Shown here: piece by piece, positions 18,474-21,167 of the stretch
Position numbering within the stretch: the first letter of the stretch is position 1
Layout: every line of letters begins with the position of its first letter
DNA from: a virus
Direction: 5' to 3' (one strand)
DNA: 21,167 nt
IMG/VR virus record: IMGVR_UViG_3300044628_000949
Location: 1-21,167 of that record
Translations under genes and position numbers: made by a program
The notes under the pieces: model-generated
Told to the model about the DNA's origin: nothing
Seen by the model: only the letters and a program-made list of their open reading frames with translations
Database searches by the model: none

Positions 18474-19474
18474 TCGGCTGGCCTCCCGTCGTCCTGGTAC
18501 TTGGTGACGTACTGGTGGATCGTCCGCAGGTCTTCGCCCGGCCACGTCACGATCAACTGAAGATGGCCGATGCGGACGCGCGGCGTGACGCACAGGCGAT
18601 TGCCCGACTCGGCGAACCGCTTCCAGAAGTAGATGTCATCGTCGGTCTTCTCGCCCGTCCAGCCACCCTCCGCGTTCGGGACGCCAAGGAACCAAGGCTT
18701 GGCCATCCGTCGCAGCGCGTCGGTGCGGATGAACGTGAGGCCGAAGTGCCCCGTCTCGCATGGGATCACCTGCCTGCGGAACTCCGTTGCCTCCACCCGC
18801 GTCATCCTCTTCCCGTCGCCGTCGACCATCGACAGAAGGCAGTGCTCGCGGTCGCGGCCGATCTGGAGCGGGAACAGCGCGTCCACGTCGGGATTCTGCT
18901 CCATGATCTGCCACATACGGACGATGTCCTCCGCGTCGAAGATCGAGTCGTAGTCGATCGTCAGGATGTACTTGCGCTTGTCGTCGGCGCAAATCTGCTC
19001 CATCATGCGCTGGAGCACCTGCCCCCAGAACACGCCAACGCCCTTCACGAAGTCGATGCCGAGCTTGGCGCACGCGAGGTGCGTCGCGCCCATCGTGTCG
19101 GTCCACGCGATGCGCGGCATGGACATGAGCGCCTGAACCTCGGTCATCGGTAACTTGGGGATCGGAGTCTTGACGCGGCGCGCAACGACGCGCAGCCAGT
19201 CGCCGTCCTCCCAGCGCGTCCCGTTGACGCCGCCCGCGATCTCCCACCCGGCGAGGCTCAAGACCTTCGCGAGCTTCTCGCGGTTCCAAATGGAGCGGTA
19301 CTTGCCGCGCGCGAGGCAGATTTCCTCGACGCTCCCCGTCCCATCCTCGTAAGCCTTGACCGCCGCGTCGAAGTTCGGCACGTCGAAACGCGCCTCATCT
19401 CCATCCACCGACCGCGCCGCCGCGACCTCCTCGCCACTGACGGCCATCGCCAGAATATCGTTCGCATCCTTCAT
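18458..19474 (-). CDS. GT-A fold glycosyltransferase-like protein
   Basis: A 338-residue protein. The start at 19474 is supported by AGGAGG seven bases upstream. Residues 1-110 are an unassigned N-terminal part. From about 115 the pattern is that of GT-A glycosyltransferases: MEQICADDKRKYILTIDYDS, with Asp-Tyr-Asp (DxD-type) at 174-176 for metal-nucleotide-sugar binding, then PLQIGRDREHCL, then ETGHFGLTFIRTDALRR, then GEKTDDDIYFWKRFAESGNR and RIGHLQ (His304, the usual metal-ligand position near the end). It probably transfers a sugar to a virion protein, DNA or host glycan; the acceptor cannot be read from sequence. It interrupts the head gene series. Confidence 0.78.
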   Translation of the reverse strand: MKDANDILAMAVSGEEVAAARSVDGDEARFDVPNFDAAVKAYEDGTGSVEEICLARGKYRSIWNREKLAKVLSLAGWEIAGGVNGTRWEDGDWLRVVARRVKTPIPKLPMTEVQALMSMPRIAWTDTMGATHLACAKLGIDFVKGVGVFWGQVLQRMMEQICADDKRKYILTIDYDSIFDAEDIVRMWQIMEQNPDVDALFPLQIGRDREHCLLSMVDGDGKRMTRVEATEFRRQVIPCETGHFGLTFIRTDALRRMAKPWFLGVPNAEGGWTGEKTDDDIYFWKRFAESGNRLCVTPRVRIGHLQLIVTWPGEDLRTIHQYVTKYQDDGRPAECKNF

Positions 19475-19514
19475 GGGTTCGCCTCCTGCCGTATGTATCG
19501 GCAGCAGCAGAATA

Positions 19515-19546
19515 GCGGCCCTGCGCGATCGCGCGCGCAAGGCCGC
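19515..19546 (-). terminator. GC-rich hairpin after the small virion gene
   Basis: In mRNA sense GCGGCCTTGCGCG and CGCGCAGGGCCGC pair over 13 positions with one T-G wobble, and a six-base loop. It follows the stop at 19568. No U-run follows, so partial termination or RNA 3' protection is more likely than full stop. A smaller hairpin CTGCCG/CGGCAG lies just before the next ribosome binding site. Confidence 0.45.
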
Positions 19547-19567
19547 CGGATGCGAAATGCCTTGGCG

Positions 19568-19993
19568 TCAGACCTGCGCGACGAATGCAGCGCCGATCTC
19601 GGACGCGGTCGTGCAGCCGTCCGCGGGGAGGCTGAGTTCCGCCATGATGATCGCCTCGGTGGTCGCGTGCGGCGTGAACAGGACGTTCAAGTACCGCTTG
19701 CGGCCGCGAAGATCGACGTCGTACACGATCTTGGCGAGCGCCGTGCTCTGCGTGGTGGTCACGGGCGTGAAGCCAGTGCCAGCCTGCGTCGCGGCGATGC
19801 TCGTCCAGTTGGTGCTGTTGTCGTCGTTCTCGCGGACCACGTTGTTCGTGGCGACCGTCGAGACGCCAGCGCTGGTGTTTCCGATGCAGTAGAGACGCGC
19901 GAAGGCGAATCCACGGGTGTCGATCGTCGCCGTGAGCTGGGACGCGTTGGTCGCGCTGATGGCTCCGATGACGAACTTGCTGTTCTGTCGCAT
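19568..19993 (-). CDS. small virion protein, possible head decoration
   Basis: A 141-residue protein beginning MRQNSKFVIGAISATNASQL. Segments TATIDTRGFAFARLYCIGNT, then VVRENDDNSTNWTSIAATQA and RGRKRYLNVLFTPHATTEAI match a small beta-rich phage structural family I know by pattern ('a..ATIDT.G......l......N.....l..qe.dd...T..'). Its place directly after the capsid gene, with its own ribosome binding site (AGGAAGGAA) and flanking hairpins, fits a protein made in large amounts such as a decoration or head-fibre protein. The role is inferred. Confidence 0.65.
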   Translation of the reverse strand: MRQNSKFVIGAISATNASQLTATIDTRGFAFARLYCIGNTSAGVSTVATNNVVRENDDNSTNWTSIAATQAGTGFTPVTTTQSTALAKIVYDVDLRGRKRYLNVLFTPHATTEAIIMAELSLPADGCTTASEIGAAFVAQV

Positions 19994-20023
19994 TGTCGAG
20001 GTTCCTTCCTGTTGGCTGCCAGA

Positions 20024-20053
20024 GGGGGTCGGCGGATCGCTCCACCGACCCCC
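20024..20053 (-). terminator. strong hairpin after the capsid gene
   Basis: In mRNA sense GGGGGTCGGTGGA and TCCGCCGACCCCC pair over 13 positions with a single U-G wobble and a GCGA loop, 20 bases after the capsid stop. On the opposite strand that position would be a mismatch, so the signal favours leftward RNA. No U-run follows. It may attenuate or stabilise the very abundant capsid message. Confidence 0.5.
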
Positions 20054-20073
20054 GGAGCAGGGGATTCAGTTTA

Positions 20074-21167
20074 TCAGAGCGTCATCTTGACCATCGCGCC
20101 CGAGGCGGTCGAGCCGCCCACGTTCGCGCAAACGATGTCGAACCGCTCGGTGCCGCGGACCGCGATCTCGTCCTGCTCGAACGCGTTGAGCGCCGAGTCG
20201 GAGAACGCGATCGAGTTGGCCCGGCGGTCGCCGAAGTACGCGGCCTGACGGAGGTCGCCGATGTACGCGAAGGTCGCGCCGCCAGACTCGCTGACGGGGA
20301 TGACCTGCGCGAACTCGACCGGGTAGCCGAACCAGCGCGGAGCAGTCAGTCCGTTCGCGAACTCCGCGGCGGTGACGCCGCCAGCGCCCAACGCGAGCCG
20401 CTCAAAGATCGCGTGGAACGCGTTCTTGGAGCAGTAGACCTTGATGTTGTTCCGCTGCGCCGCCCAAGCGGGAAGCTTGCGGAGGCCCGCCGCGAGTTCG
20501 ACAGCGGTGACGGCAGCATAGGTCGTCGCTCCACCGTCCGACACCTGATAGGTGGCGTCGGTCAGCGCGTTCGCGAGGCCGACGATGCCGCCGTAGGTCG
20601 ACGTGCCGTCGCCGTTGAAGCCGCAGTCGTCCTCCTTAAAGCTGAACGCGTACGCGATCTCACCTGCGATGTCGTCGCCGATGTTGATGACCGCATCCTC
20701 GTTCAGTTCGTTCGACACGGTCGTGAGCACGCCGAGCTTCTTCGCGGTGAGCTGCACCGAGTCGAAGACCTGCTGGCTCTCGGTGATGGCCGCGGCCTCG
20801 CCGACGAAGTACGCGTTCACGGTCGACGCGCGCTTGCTGAAGCGGAGCGTGTCGCTCGACATCGGCTTGATCGTCGCGTTGCGGCGGAAGACGCCGTACT
20901 GCTCGCGCAGGGTGATCAGCTCGTTGTCGAACTGCTCTGGGACGAGGAAGCCGCCCGCGCTGTTCACGCCCTCGCTGTGGCCCTTGGTGCGGATGAGCGA
21001 GAGGCCGTTGTCCTTGCAGAACTGCGCGGACTTCTGGTGACCCATCGCGGCAAGGCACCACGCGCCGAACTTGTAGGCGCTCTCCTTGCTCTTGAGGTTC
21101 TTGACCGAGCCGTAGACGCGGGCCGACTCCCAGACGGGATTGGGCTTCGCGTCGAGATTCGCGTGAA
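20074..21167 (-). CDS. HK97-fold major capsid protein, N-terminus beyond window
   Basis: About 363 residues are visible. The frame stays open to the right edge upstream of the first internal ATG (21045), reading for example RVYGSVKNLKSKESAYKFGA, so the true start lies outside the window. Signature segments are GGFLVPEQFDNELITLREQY, AITESQQVFDSVQLTAKKLG followed by VLTTVSNELNEDAVI, DDCGFNGDGTSTYGGIVGL, and the closing DIVCANVGGSTASGAMVKM. These are typical of the HK97 family coat, the protein that builds the shell. The upstream part should include the delta/scaffold region. Its stop is followed by a strong hairpin. Confidence 0.92.
   Translation of the reverse strand, partial: HANLDAKPNPVWESARVYGSVKNLKSKESAYKFGAWCLAAMGHQKSAQFCKDNGLSLIRTKGHSEGVNSAGGFLVPEQFDNELITLREQYGVFRRNATIKPMSSDTLRFSKRASTVNAYFVGEAAAITESQQVFDSVQLTAKKLGVLTTVSNELNEDAVINIGDDIAGEIAYAFSFKEDDCGFNGDGTSTYGGIVGLANALTDATYQVSDGGATTYAAVTAVELAAGLRKLPAWAAQRNNIKVYCSKNAFHAIFERLALGAGGVTAAEFANGLTAPRWFGYPVEFAQVIPVSESGGATFAYIGDLRQAAYFGDRRANSIAFSDSALNAFEQDEIAVRGTERFDIVCANVGGSTASGAMVKMTL

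Noticed and set aside
1-21167. tRNA genes, integrase, attachment sites, toxin-antitoxin or defence genes
   Set aside because: I looked for cloverleaf-like segments, tyrosine or serine recombinase motifs and defence-type enzymes and saw none that I could support.

Overview
This window is part of a tailed double-stranded DNA phage or prophage genome with a siphovirus-type gene order. The evidence is an HK97-fold major capsid protein, a head-tail connector series, a tail tube protein, lambda G/GT-type tail chaperones with a frameshift signal, a short coiled-coil tape measure, and phage-type recombination genes (RecT-like annealase, RusA-like resolvase, Gp157). Base composition is high in G+C and almost every gene has a Shine-Dalgarno sequence, so the host is probably a high-GC bacterium. 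I cannot name the host from sequence alone. Both window ends cut genes: the capsid gene at the right and a small hypothetical gene at the left.

All genes but one candidate are read right to left (minus strand) and are packed with 1-4 base stop/start overlaps. From the right the late block runs: major capsid protein (20074 to beyond 21167), a small virion protein, a GT-A glycosyltransferase-like gene, a small basic protein, gp6-like connector, head-tail joining protein, HK97 gp10-like protein, tail completion protein, tail tube, a small unknown, tail chaperones G and GT, tape measure, and then seven tail or tip genes ending with a carbohydrate-binding-like protein at 9085. Terminase, portal and protease should lie beyond the right edge. 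I see no holin/endolysin pair.

A control region follows (8693-9095). It holds a leftward promoter with a perfect palindrome over its start point and the only candidate rightward gene. The leftward early or middle block then carries a micro-membrane protein, the RecT-like annealase, two uncharacterised genes, a 300-base non-coding region full of inverted repeats, and about twenty small coupled genes. These include two adjacent excisionase-like HTH proteins, Gp157, a pair of tandem paralogues, an Ala/Trp repeat protein, a DUF6378-like protein, RusA and a winged-helix protein. Three membrane micro-proteins of 31-40 residues lie among them.

The least expected signals are four. (1) A 33-base upstream element sits at identical spacing in front of two leftward promoters. 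(2) A small hairpin followed by a GGAGC-type ribosome binding site recurs in four leaders, with stems that differ yet still pair. (3) A textbook -1 frameshift cassette is present: slippery AAACCCT, six-base spacer, 26-base perfect palindrome. (4) A glycosyltransferase-like gene is embedded in the head genes.
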